DNA of 64,000 bases. Origin: Streptomyces sp. TLI_146. GTDB taxonomy: Bacteria; Actinomycetota; Actinomycetes; Streptomycetales; Streptomycetaceae. A program made the position numbers and the translations under genes. The notes under the pieces were generated by a model. The model was not told the origin of the DNA and did not search any database. It was given only the letters and a program-made list of their open reading frames with translations. Location: positions 6,386,001-6,450,000 of the forward strand of contig NZ_PJMX01000001.1 in NCBI RefSeq assembly GCF_002846415.1. Direction: 5' to 3'. Shown piece by piece: positions 49,946 to 58,920 of this stretch (the stretch's first letter is position 1; every line of letters starts with the position of its first letter).

Positions 49946-52900
49946 ATGTCACGGGGTGGGAGAATCAGAACAAGACGCAGTGGGGGATGGGCGCGGAATA
50001 CGTCAGCCCTCCTTTCTGTCTTATTGTTTTCCGGGCTATTGGGGGGGCCGGTCGCAGCGGCGGCAGATTTGGATCTGCTGAGCCTCAAGAAGCCGGATCC
50101 GGTTTCCGCGAAGGTGGTGAAAGGCCGCCTTGACTCCCGGGTGGACGAGGCGGCCCGGCAGGCATGGCGGAAGTCGCCGAAGGTGGCGTGGCCTGAGCCG
50201 GGTATCGCGAAGGCGGACCTGACCAAGTCGGCTAAGGTCCAGGCTGGCTCACTGCCGACCCGGCTGGGTCGAAGCCGAGGTGGGGCAGTAGGGAGCCCTG
50301 TAGAAGCTCAGGTTCAGATCTTGGACCGGCAATCCACTGAGAAGTTGGGCGTCGATGGCGTCGTCCTGGCCGTGCGCCCCACCAAGGGAGCGAAGGGCGA
50401 TGTCGATGTGCAGGTCGACTATTCCGGTTTTAAAGAGGCGTACGGTGGCGGCTGGGCGTCGCGGTTGACGCTGCGGCAGCTCCCGGGATGCGCCTTGGCC
50501 ACTCCTACGGCGAAGAACTGTGGCGCAGGACGCGTCCTTAAGACGGCCAACAACATCGCGGACGCCACGCTCACAGCCTCCGTCGAGCTGCCGGCAGCTG
50601 ACGGCACCGCATCCGCCCCTCAGGCCCCTGTGGCCAAGGCGCCCGCGGTCATGCACTCGGTCACGGGTCTCGCGGCCGCAGAGAATACGGTGCTGCTGGC
50701 GGCAACTGCCGGTCCCTCTGGCCCTTCCGGGGACTTCAAGGCGACCTCGCTGGCCCCGTCCGCGTCCTGGTCGGCGGGCGGCAACAACGGCGGCTTCTCC
50801 TGGACATACGACATCAAGGTTCCTGAGGTACCGGGTGGTCTGGAGCCGGACCTCGGTCTCTCGTACTCTTCGCAGTCGATCGACGGCCGGACCGCGGCCA
50901 CCAACAACCAGGCCAACTGGGTCGGCGACGGCTGGTCCCTCGATCCGGGCTATGTCGAGCGCCGCTACGTCTCGTGCGTGGACGACACCACGGGCAGCAA
51001 CACCACGGCCAAGGTCGGCGACCTGTGCTGGAAGAAGGACAACGCCGTCCTCAACCTCGGCGGCAAGACCAACACCCTGGTCAAGGACGACACGACCGGG
51101 GAATGGCACCTGCAGAACGACGACGGCACGCAGATCGAGAAGCTTACGAGCAGCACCAACAACAAGGACAATGACGGCGAGTACTGGCGGGTGACCACGC
51201 CCGACGGGACCCGCTACTACTTCGGGTACAACCGCCCCAGTGGCTGGGCCGCCGGCAAGGACGAGACCAACTCGACGTGGACGGTGCCGGTGTACGGCAA
51301 CCAGTCCGGCGAGCCCTGCCACGCCGCTGCATTCGCGGACTCCTGGTGCCAGCAGGCCTGGCGATGGAACCTGGACGCCGTCATCGACCCGCACGGCGAT
51401 GCCATGACGTACTACTGGGCCAAAGAGGTCAACTCCTACGGCCGTAACGTCAACGCGAACACCGGCGCCTCCACCGCTACTCCGTACGACCGAGGCGGCT
51501 ACCTCAAGCGCATCGAGTACGGGCTGCGCTCCAGCGACTTCTACGGCAAGGCCGCGGCGAAGGCCGAGTTCGGGGTCTCCGAGCGGTGCCTGGCCGACTG
51601 CGGGACCTTCGACAAGAGCCATGCCCCCAACTGGCCGGACGTGCCGTTCGATCAGTACTGCGCCTCGGGAACCGAGTGCAAGGACAAGTACTCGCCCTCC
51701 TTCTGGACCCGTAATCGGCTGACCAAAATCGACACATCCGTGCTGGTCGGCGGCGCCTACAAGCCTGTCGACTCCTGGGCGCTCAGCCAGCAGTTCCCCG
51801 CCACGAACGACGGTACGACTCGCGCGTTGTGGCTGGCCTCCATCACCCGCACGGGGCACACAGGCACAGGCGACACCTCCCTGCCCCCGGTCACGTTCAA
51901 GGGGTTGCCGCTCGCCAACCGCGTCGAAGGCGCGACCACAGGCGGCAACGCTGACCCGGTGCCTCCGATGATCCGCTACCGCGTCTACGGCATCGACACC
52001 GAGACCGGCGGCACCATCGGCGTCACCTACTCCGCCCCCGACTGCAAGGCCGGGGACGTACCGAGCCCCTCGTCCAACGCCAGGCGCTGCTATCCGGTCA
52101 TGTGGTCACCCCCGGAGGCCCCGGGCGCCAACTACGAGCCGTATCTGGACTGGTTCCACTCCTACGTCGCCACCCAAGTGCTGGAACAGGACAACACCGG
52201 CGGCGCGCCCGCCAAGGAAACTGACTACACGTACCTCGACGGCATGTCCTGGGGCAAGGACGAGGACGAGTTCACCAAGTCCAAGTACCTCACCTATGGA
52301 AGCCGCCGCGGCTACGGGCGCGTCCAGGTCCGCAACGGTGCCGGCTCGGACGCCAGGACGCTGCGGGAGTACCGCTACTTCCGCGGCATCGACGGCGCGG
52401 AAGTCAAGGACCACGAGGGCGTCGGGGCCACCGACCATGCAGCCTTCGCCGGCATGGCCCGTGAGGAGGCCACCTTCAACGGTGACGGCGGCAAGCTGCT
52501 CTCCACCACGGCCTACGCTCCGTGGCACTCTGCTGCGACCGCCACGCAGGCACGAACCGGCCTGTCAGCGATGAAGGCGTACGTCACCGCCGCCGGGTCG
52601 GAGAAGTCCCGCACCCTGGTGGGATCGGGCTGGCGCACCACCGAGACCGACCGCACCTTTGATGGCAACGGCCAGATCCTGACCGAATCCCGGCTCGGTG
52701 ACGCCAGCAAGAGTGGCGACGAGGAGTGCACGACCACTACCTACGCGAAGAACACGGCGGCGAACATCCTCGACCTCATCGCCGAAACCCAGACCGTCGC
52801 CGTCGCCTGCGACACCACGCCGTCCCTGCCCGACGACCTGATCGCCACCAAGCGGAACTTCTACGACGGCGCCGGCTCGCTCACTGCCGCTCCGTCTGCG

Positions 52901-55900
52901 GGTGACGTCACCCGCCTGGACGAGCAGGACGACACGGGCACCGGCTACCTCACCACGAAGACCCGTACTTACGACCAGTACGGCCGGGTGCTGACCGAGG
53001 CCGACGCCCTCGGCAACACGACCACCACCACCTACACGCCGAAGACCGGCGAGGCGCCCACGTCGAGCACCGAGACCAACGCGCTCGGCCACACCATGAC
53101 CACCGAGCACGACCCGGCACGCGGCGTCATCACCGGGACCGTCGACCCCAACGGCAAGCGGACCGACGTCACCTACGACGGCCTCGGACGCGTGCTGAAC
53201 GTGTGGCAGCCCGGCTGGGCCAAGGCCGACCACGCCACCCAGCCCTCCGCGCAGTACAGCTACGACATCTCCCGCACCAGCCCGAACTCCGTGGCAACCA
53301 AAACACTGAAGCGTGACGGAAGCTACGCCACTTCCTACACGCTCTACGACGGCCTGCTGCGGCAACGCGAGACCCAGTCGCCGGCCACAGGAACCCAGGA
53401 CAGAATCGTCACAGAGACCCTGTACGACACCCGCGGCTGGACGAGGAAGACGTACTCCGCCTACTACACCTCAGGCACCCCCTCGACGACCCTGGTGGCC
53501 GCAGCGGACAACACCGTTCCCTCAGCAACCCAGAACCTCTACGACGGAACCGGCCGGATCACCGACGCGATCGCTGTCAAGTTCGGCGATGAGCAGTGGC
53601 GTACCAAGACCGCCTACGAGGGTGACCGCACCACCGTGATCCCGCCCTTGGGCGGCACCGCCGGCACGACGGTCACGGATGCTCTCGGCCGGATCACCGA
53701 GCGCATCCAGTACACCAATGCAGACCGCTCGACTTTCCAGACGACCACCTACGCGTACGGTAAGCAGGAGCAGCCGGAGAAGATCACTGACCCTGCCGGA
53801 AACGAGTGGAAGTTCAGCTTCGACGCACGCGGGCGGCAGATCAAAGCCGATGACCCGGATAAGGGCTTGGCTACCATCACCTACGACAGGGCAGACCGGG
53901 CCGTGAGCAGCACGGACGCCCGCGGCGTTACGCTGACCAGCGGCTATGACAAGCTCGGCCGCAAGACAGAGCTGAAACAGGGCGCCACCACCCTGGCCAT
54001 GTGGACCTATGACACCGTTGCGAAAGGGCAGCTGACCAGCGCTACCCGGTACGTTGGCGGCACCGAGTACACCACCGCCAACGGCGGGTTCAGTGATCGC
54101 TACCAGCCGACATCCACCACGGTCACCATCCCGTCGGCCGCCGGCGGCCTCGCGGGCTCCTACACCTGGACATACGGCTATAACGCACAGACCGGCTTGC
54201 CGGACTGGACACTTCATCCCGCCATCGGAGACGTTCCCTCTGAACGGGTCACGACCAACTACAACAGCGACGACCTGCCCATCCGCACCAGCCGGGCCGG
54301 TGTTGTCCTCGCCGCCAACACCACCTATGACGTCTACTCGCGCCCGGTACGCACCGAATTCGGCGACGTCGGCAAGAAGGTCTACAAGAGCCAGGAGTAC
54401 GACGAGTTCACCGGCCGCATGATGCGGCAGATCACCGACCGTGACCTCGCACCTCAGCGCGTCGACGACACTTCCTACAACTACGACCCGTCAGGCAACG
54501 TCACCGGCATTACCACCGCCAGCGGCCAGGATGCGGCGAAGAGCGTCGACGCCCAATGCTTCACCACCGACGCGCTGGGCCGCCTCTCCGAGGCATGGAC
54601 GGCCGCCGCGGACTGCACTGCAGCCCCCTCGTCGGCCACGCCCGGTGGCCCGGACGCCTACTGGCAGACCTACGGCTACGACGCGATCGGCAACCGCACC
54701 AAGCTGACCGAACACGGAACCGGGACGCAGGCGGGCTCTGACGCCGTCACCACGTACACACAGCCGACCGCCAAGACAGGTCTTCCGCACGCCGTCCAGC
54801 AGACCGACGTCAAGGGCGGCGCACACGACGGCCAGACCAGCACCTTCGCCTACGACAAGGCAGGCAACACCACACAGCGGAAGATCGGCTCCGTCACCCA
54901 GAACCTCACCTGGGACGCCGAAGGACACTTGGCCACGCTCACAGAAGCAGGCAAGACCACCAGCTACCTCTACGACGCCGACGGCGAGCGGCTGATCGCC
55001 AAGAACGCCGACGGCACAAGCACCCTCACCCTCCCAGAGGGCAACGAGCTCAAGCTGAACGCGGACGGGGCCAAGGCCGGCACCCGCTACTACACGCACA
55101 ACAGCGAAACCGTCGCCGTCCGCACCGGATCCGACATCTCCTACCTCTTCTCCGACCGCCAGGGCACCGCCCTGACCGCCGTGGCCGTCGGCTCCCTCGC
55201 CATAACCCGGCGCAAGCAACTCCCGTTCGGGCAAGACCGATCCACCCAAGCCGGGGTCTTCCCCGGCACGCGTGGCTTCGTCGGCGGCACCACCGATCCC
55301 ACCGGACTTACTCACCTCGGTGCCCGCGAGTACGATGCGGCACTGGGCAGGTTCATCTCAGTCGACCCACTGCTGATAACCGATGACCCGCGCCAGCACA
55401 ACGCCTACGCCTACAGCAACAACAACCCGGTCACCTTCTCCGACCCGACCGGCGAGCGACTGGAGGAATGCGCAAGCGGCCAGTACACCTGCACCCACGG
55501 CGGCACGCGGCCGACCGGCTACGGCAAGAACTACGAGATGATCACCAACGCGCACCGCGGCACGCTGGCCCCCGACTACGTCCGCTACAAGCAGCGCATG
55601 CAACGCTCCTGCCACCACGACCCGGACTGCAAGAGCTGGGACGGCAGCCACCGCGGCAATGCCGCTCGCGCCAAGGAGCGAGCCGCAGCCGAAGCAGCGC
55701 GCAAGAAGGCGGAAGCGGAGCGCCGTAAGAAGGACGGCATCTTCGGAAGCTTGATGAAGGGCCACTTCAGCGACGCCTGGGACAGCAGCGGAGGAAAGGT
55801 CGTTTCTGGTGTCGCAGATGCAGCACAGGCGATAGGTGCGAGGAATCTCACCCAATTCGGTATCGGCATAGGCTCAGGCTTCATCGCAGGAATCGGGGCA

Positions 55901-56158
55901 GGTGCGGCGTGTGCAGGAACGGCGGGCCTAGCATGCGTAGTTATCGCTGGCGCGGTGATTGGTGCCTTAACTGCAACGCCGGCAAACCTAGCTGCAGACA
56001 AGGCTTTTGGCCACAAGACCACCGGACCTGAAAGTGTTGGTTACCTGGCAAGCAACAGCGTTCGAGGAGGCTTCCAAGGGGCCTTCAGGGCACTGACAGG
56101 GCAGGGCCCGGCAACGTATTACTTCGGGCAGACCTGGAATAGGTTCAGGCGGCGATAG
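49946..56158 (+). CDS. RHS-repeat polymorphic toxin, exported
   Basis: A 2070-residue protein. The N-terminus is a signal peptide (basic, then ALLSVLLFSGLLGGPVAAAA, cut near residue 39). Then come SpvB-like beta domains (SYSSQSIDGRTAATNNQANW) and, from about residue 870 to 1780, many YD repeats of the type FDARGRQIKADDPDKGLATI. The RHS core ends with LGAREYDAALGRFISVDPLL and NAYAYSNNNPVTFSDPTGE at about 1835. The last 235 residues are the variable toxin part: a charged helix (ARAKERAAAEAARKKAEAER), then a Gly/Ala hydrophobic stretch (IGIGSGFIAGIGAGAACAGT) and a basic end. RHS shells enclose a C-terminal toxin released on delivery. The hydrophobic tail might insert in membranes. Confidence 0.9.
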   Translation: MSRGGRIRTRRSGGWARNTSALLSVLLFSGLLGGPVAAAADLDLLSLKKPDPVSAKVVKGRLDSRVDEAARQAWRKSPKVAWPEPGIAKADLTKSAKVQAGSLPTRLGRSRGGAVGSPVEAQVQILDRQSTEKLGVDGVVLAVRPTKGAKGDVDVQVDYSGFKEAYGGGWASRLTLRQLPGCALATPTAKNCGAGRVLKTANNIADATLTASVELPAADGTASAPQAPVAKAPAVMHSVTGLAAAENTVLLAATAGPSGPSGDFKATSLAPSASWSAGGNNGGFSWTYDIKVPEVPGGLEPDLGLSYSSQSIDGRTAATNNQANWVGDGWSLDPGYVERRYVSCVDDTTGSNTTAKVGDLCWKKDNAVLNLGGKTNTLVKDDTTGEWHLQNDDGTQIEKLTSSTNNKDNDGEYWRVTTPDGTRYYFGYNRPSGWAAGKDETNSTWTVPVYGNQSGEPCHAAAFADSWCQQAWRWNLDAVIDPHGDAMTYYWAKEVNSYGRNVNANTGASTATPYDRGGYLKRIEYGLRSSDFYGKAAAKAEFGVSERCLADCGTFDKSHAPNWPDVPFDQYCASGTECKDKYSPSFWTRNRLTKIDTSVLVGGAYKPVDSWALSQQFPATNDGTTRALWLASITRTGHTGTGDTSLPPVTFKGLPLANRVEGATTGGNADPVPPMIRYRVYGIDTETGGTIGVTYSAPDCKAGDVPSPSSNARRCYPVMWSPPEAPGANYEPYLDWFHSYVATQVLEQDNTGGAPAKETDYTYLDGMSWGKDEDEFTKSKYLTYGSRRGYGRVQVRNGAGSDARTLREYRYFRGIDGAEVKDHEGVGATDHAAFAGMAREEATFNGDGGKLLSTTAYAPWHSAATATQARTGLSAMKAYVTAAGSEKSRTLVGSGWRTTETDRTFDGNGQILTESRLGDASKSGDEECTTTTYAKNTAANILDLIAETQTVAVACDTTPSLPDDLIATKRNFYDGAGSLTAAPSAGDVTRLDEQDDTGTGYLTTKTRTYDQYGRVLTEADALGNTTTTTYTPKTGEAPTSSTETNALGHTMTTEHDPARGVITGTVDPNGKRTDVTYDGLGRVLNVWQPGWAKADHATQPSAQYSYDISRTSPNSVATKTLKRDGSYATSYTLYDGLLRQRETQSPATGTQDRIVTETLYDTRGWTRKTYSAYYTSGTPSTTLVAAADNTVPSATQNLYDGTGRITDAIAVKFGDEQWRTKTAYEGDRTTVIPPLGGTAGTTVTDALGRITERIQYTNADRSTFQTTTYAYGKQEQPEKITDPAGNEWKFSFDARGRQIKADDPDKGLATITYDRADRAVSSTDARGVTLTSGYDKLGRKTELKQGATTLAMWTYDTVAKGQLTSATRYVGGTEYTTANGGFSDRYQPTSTTVTIPSAAGGLAGSYTWTYGYNAQTGLPDWTLHPAIGDVPSERVTTNYNSDDLPIRTSRAGVVLAANTTYDVYSRPVRTEFGDVGKKVYKSQEYDEFTGRMMRQITDRDLAPQRVDDTSYNYDPSGNVTGITTASGQDAAKSVDAQCFTTDALGRLSEAWTAAADCTAAPSSATPGGPDAYWQTYGYDAIGNRTKLTEHGTGTQAGSDAVTTYTQPTAKTGLPHAVQQTDVKGGAHDGQTSTFAYDKAGNTTQRKIGSVTQNLTWDAEGHLATLTEAGKTTSYLYDADGERLIAKNADGTSTLTLPEGNELKLNADGAKAGTRYYTHNSETVAVRTGSDISYLFSDRQGTALTAVAVGSLAITRRKQLPFGQDRSTQAGVFPGTRGFVGGTTDPTGLTHLGAREYDAALGRFISVDPLLITDDPRQHNAYAYSNNNPVTFSDPTGERLEECASGQYTCTHGGTRPTGYGKNYEMITNAHRGTLAPDYVRYKQRMQRSCHHDPDCKSWDGSHRGNAARAKERAAAEAARKKAEAERRKKDGIFGSLMKGHFSDAWDSSGGKVVSGVADAAQAIGARNLTQFGIGIGSGFIAGIGAGAACAGTAGLACVVIAGAVIGALTATPANLAADKAFGHKTTGPESVGYLASNSVRGGFQGAFRALTGQGPATYYFGQTWNRFRRR

Positions 56159-56181
56159 CCTGAGCTTGCCTCACGTAAACG

Positions 56182-56224
56182 AGGTGTCGGCTGCGGCCAA
56201 CGAAACTGGCCGCAGCCGACACCT
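56182..56224 (+). terminator. Very strong hairpin between RHS toxin and candidate immunity gene
   Basis: An 18-base perfect stem (56182-56199 with 56207-56224) encloses a seven-base loop, 24 bases after the RHS stop and 25 bases before the next ATG. It probably ends the toxin transcript or protects its 3' end, leaving the downstream gene to partial readthrough or its own promoter. Confidence 0.85.
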
Positions 56225-56248
56225 CAGAATAATTAAGACAGGAAGCGG

Positions 56249-56803
56249 ATGAGATTCACATTTGAGCGAAAGCTTCGGGTGTCACCTATCGCCTGGATTT
56301 CCCCAATTACGGACGGGGAAGAATCTGCATACGCGGAAACTCCGCTTGGTCGCATATCTGTAATGCGTTCAGCATCAAGGGAAGCCGCTTCACGTTCGGC
56401 GACCGGAGGGACTCTTGAAGACTGGAGGATTTCATTAAACGGGGAAATGCTATGTGAGTTCTATGGGCTGTCCGCGCCACACCACTCCCTGACTAAGCAG
56501 ATCCGATCCGGCGTAGCTGGCTTGGTCCAGGGCGCACCTTGTCGGCTTACAGCCAGGCGAGCTGTCGCCCCCAAGCATCGATTTGTAAAATTCTCCTTCC
56601 CTGAGGCGAACGACGTGGAGTTCCGAGGGAATTTCTGGCGCGTTCAGCTGAATGAAACAAAAGAGGCGCGACGGCTAGCTTCCAAATCAAAAAATGAATG
56701 GGTTGTCGAAGATGGGAACCTTCAGGCATTGGCGGCAATCTCCCTATTTGAAATCGCAGAACTGAGTCACTTCTTCCGGAATCCATTGCTTGACGGCTTC
56801 TAG
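56249..56803 (+). CDS. Candidate immunity protein for the RHS toxin
   Basis: A 184-residue soluble protein with AGGAAG before the ATG at 56249. It is strand-rich at the start (MRFTFERKLRVSPIAWISPI) and ends with a helical part (LQALAAISLFEIAELSHFFR). It resembles no family I know. Immunity genes normally stand directly after the toxin tail, and this is the only gene between the RHS gene and the element end in the same direction. Its GC content is lower than that of the RHS core but similar to the toxin tail, as usual for tail-immunity pairs. Confidence 0.65.
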   Translation: MRFTFERKLRVSPIAWISPITDGEESAYAETPLGRISVMRSASREAASRSATGGTLEDWRISLNGEMLCEFYGLSAPHHSLTKQIRSGVAGLVQGAPCRLTARRAVAPKHRFVKFSFPEANDVEFRGNFWRVQLNETKEARRLASKSKNEWVVEDGNLQALAAISLFEIAELSHFFRNPLLDGF

Positions 56804-57417
56804 TCCTCTATCCGAAGGTCAAAAAGGCGATTACGATTGAGGATGTGCCACTGTTTTGGAGGCAGATATTCAAGTAATCGCCCGCTCGCGGCAGGGTCGG
56901 CTTCTCACGTGTAGGAACCGTTTGCTAAGCCAACAGCACCGGGCAGCTAGCGTGGCGCTTGTGGAGGGTAGTCTTCGCCGCCCGAGGTTCAGCCTCATAA
57001 GGTGAAGAGGCCTCGCCTCCGACAACGTGGGGCTCGTGGATCCATGCGAACCTGACCATCGGCCTGTTTCTCCGCCAATACCGCTGAAGTCTTCCGCGAC
57101 CTGAAGAACTTGCCCTGAGGACTGTCCCACAAATGATCTAGAAGCCCTCACTCGTGGACACGCGAGCTGTGAGAGGAGATCGTGCGCCGTACGAGTCGGC
57201 ATGAGGTTTGTTTGCTGAGCCCAGAAAACAGCGGCGAAACTGGCGGCTGACGCTGCAGGATTTTGGTAGCCGCGGCGGTGCTCAAGCTCCGCTTCCGGCA
57301 AGCTGCACGGGCTTTCGCCATCGATGAGTTCCTCGTTACTCACAGGACCAGCTCCCAGGGCAGCTTCGCCGGGTGATGTTCAAGAACCGTGGAGAATTCT
57401 CGTTCTGGATGCCATGC
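56804..57417. other. Stretch without a convincing gene
   Basis: A leftward frame 56870-57343 starts with GTG after GGGAG and begins SNEELIDGESPCSLPEAELE, but the second half has a disordered, Arg/Ser-rich composition, so it is at best a remnant. The region probably holds decayed DNA of the transposon remnant on its right. Confidence 0.4.
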
Positions 57418-57933
57418 TTATAGGCGCTTATTGAGTGCTCGGGTAATTTCGCGGTTCGCGTTTCGCGCTGCTTCCAGCTCATCGGTTCGCTCTTCGAGCT
57501 CGCCTTGCTTCGCTGCGAGTTTTTGTTCGAGCATGGTGATCCGGCGCTGGAGCTGGTCGATGTCGGCTGCCGCCCCGAGCCCGGAATCGGCCCATGCGGC
57601 CTCGCCAAGGGTCCGAGAAAGGCGTTTCTCCAGCTGGTGGATCCGGGCGGCGAGGCGCTTGTTGCGTTCGACGGCGTTGGCCAGGTCGGCTTGGAACGAG
57701 GCACGGCTGACCGCCGCGATCCGGCCTTCTTCCGGGGGTGCCGTGGCCGCGGCGTGGACGCGTTCGAGAAGGTCCCGATGCCGGTAGAGGAACGTGCGGT
57801 CGACCCGGGCCGCGCGGGCGAGGCCGGAGACGGTGATATCGCCGTCGCTCCGCAGCATGGTGTCTAGAGTTTTGAGGACGCGTTCGCGGCGGCGGGCCGA
57901 GTCGGCCCGCCGCCCCTCATTCATGCTGGTCAT
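57418..57933 (-). CDS. DUF6262-like transposition accessory protein
   Basis: A 171-residue protein from the ATG at 57933. The first 60 residues contain a TetR-like helix-turn-helix (VLKTLDTMLRSDGDITVSGL, RAARVDRTFLYRHRDLLERV). The rest is coiled coil (NAVERNKRLAARIHQLEKRL, then LQRRITMLEQKLAAKQGELE). DUF6262-type proteins are encoded last in three-recombinase transposon operons. The start overlaps the stop of the truncated recombinase as ATGA. It corresponds in role to the gene at 38534 but is a different lineage and points the other way. Confidence 0.8.
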   Translation of the reverse strand: MTSMNEGRRADSARRRERVLKTLDTMLRSDGDITVSGLARAARVDRTFLYRHRDLLERVHAAATAPPEEGRIAAVSRASFQADLANAVERNKRLAARIHQLEKRLSRTLGEAAWADSGLGAAADIDQLQRRITMLEQKLAAKQGELEERTDELEAARNANREITRALNKRL

Positions 57934-58349
57934 GCGGTCCTGCCAGGGCGGAAGTCGGGAGAAGGCTGGCGGATGGTGGGCATGCCCAAGAGGACGTTTC
58001 TGCCGCGGCGGACGACAGAGACGGCTTCCTCGATCTGGGCCCGGTCTTCTTGAGTGAGGTCGTCGAGGTCTTGTTTGACGCGGTTGATGAGGCGTCGGAC
58101 CCGACGGATCTCCTCGTCCGAGGGCATGGCTTCGCGCTTCGCCCAACTGTCCGCGTCGAAGGCGGAGATGAGACGTTCGCGGTTGCGGAGCAGGCCGGTG
58201 AGGTAGGCCTCCAGGTCCGGCAGGTAGGAGACATCGGTGCGGAAGTGGCCGCAGCCCACGCAGCGGAAGCGGACCGGGCAGTTCTTCCCGCCGGCGGCGA
58301 CGTTGGACATGCGTCCGCAGACGCGTCGTCGCCTGCGGCGCACTCCCAA
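57930..58349 (-). pseudogene. C-terminal remnant of a transposon tyrosine recombinase
   Basis: Only the terminal 130 or so codons remain. They show the zinc-binding end of such recombinases, GGKNCPVRFRCVGCGHFRTD followed by VSYLPDLEAYLTGLLRNRER, and a helical tail. The catalytic part with the tyrosine is absent: the frame has no recombinase character above about 58325, and yifB begins at about 58402. The remnant and the DUF6262 gene retain their overlapping stop-start. It shows that a second element of the same kind once used this site in the opposite orientation. Confidence 0.78.
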
Positions 58350-58401
58350 GCGGATGCTTTAAGAAGGCGGTCAACGGTCAGGGCTGAACCCCACCTACAA
58401 C

Positions 58402-58920
58402 CTCGCCGCCAACCCCTGCCCCTGCGGCCGCCACACCCTGCACGGCGCGGGCTGCGAATGCCCCCCGTCCGTCATCCGCCGCTACCAGGCCCGCCTCTCC
58501 GGCCCCCTCCTCGACCGCGTCGACCTACGCGTGGAAGCCGAACCCGTCCGGCGCGAGGACCTCCTCGCCCAAGGCGGACGCGGCGATTCCACGGCACAGG
58601 TCGCCGACCGCGTCCTGGCCGCCCGCGAACGGGCCGCCGCCCGCCTCCAGGGCACGCCCTGGACCACCAACAGCGAAGTCCCCGGACACGAGCTGCGCAC
58701 CCGCTGGGTCACCGCCCCCGGAGCCCTCGCCGCAGCGGAACGGGACATGGAACGCGGCCTGCTCACCGCCAGAGGCCTCGACCGCGTCCTGCGCGTCGCC
58801 TGGACCCTCGCCGACCTCTGCGGCGACGACCGCCCCGACGACACCCACATCGGCCTCGCCCTGGAACTGAGAACGGGCATCTCCAGGGGGGCACCGCTGC
58901 CGGTCGGAGGTGCGGGGTGA
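58402..58920 (+). pseudogene. yifB: 3' part of yifB (comM-like ATPase)
   Basis: About 172 codons: LAANPCPCGRHTLHGAGCEC, PPSVIRRYQARLSGPLLDRV, DLRVEAEPV and the C-terminal Mg-chelatase-like domain ending RVAWTLADLCGDDRPDDTHI. The frame is open to the left into transposon sequence but no native start exists. The missing front is partly at 32931-33050 and partly outside the window. YifB/ComM is a hexameric AAA helicase acting in branch migration during transformation in other bacteria; loss is tolerated. The end overlaps the dprA start as GTGA, so dprA has lost its native upstream operon. Confidence 0.9.

Larger units (their letters stand above)
33051..58401. mobile_element. 25-kb island inserted in yifB, carried by a three-recombinase transposon
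   Basis: The two halves of yifB flank it (33050 and 58402). The left end carries three consecutive tyrosine-recombinase-type genes plus a small DNA-binding gene with overlapping stop-start codons, the layout of Tn554-like transposons. The right end carries a truncated recombinase and a DUF6262 gene in the opposite direction, the remains of another such element. CTGACCG occurs in opposite orientation near the two ends (33075-33081 and near 58375). Cargo includes an ImmA-kinase cassette, a UvrD-like helicase and an RHS toxin locus. Confidence 0.75.

Noticed and set aside
50249..51859. 536-codon open frame antisense to the RHS gene
   Set aside because: Arg/Gly/Val-rich composition without motifs, fully inside a gene with clear RHS domains.
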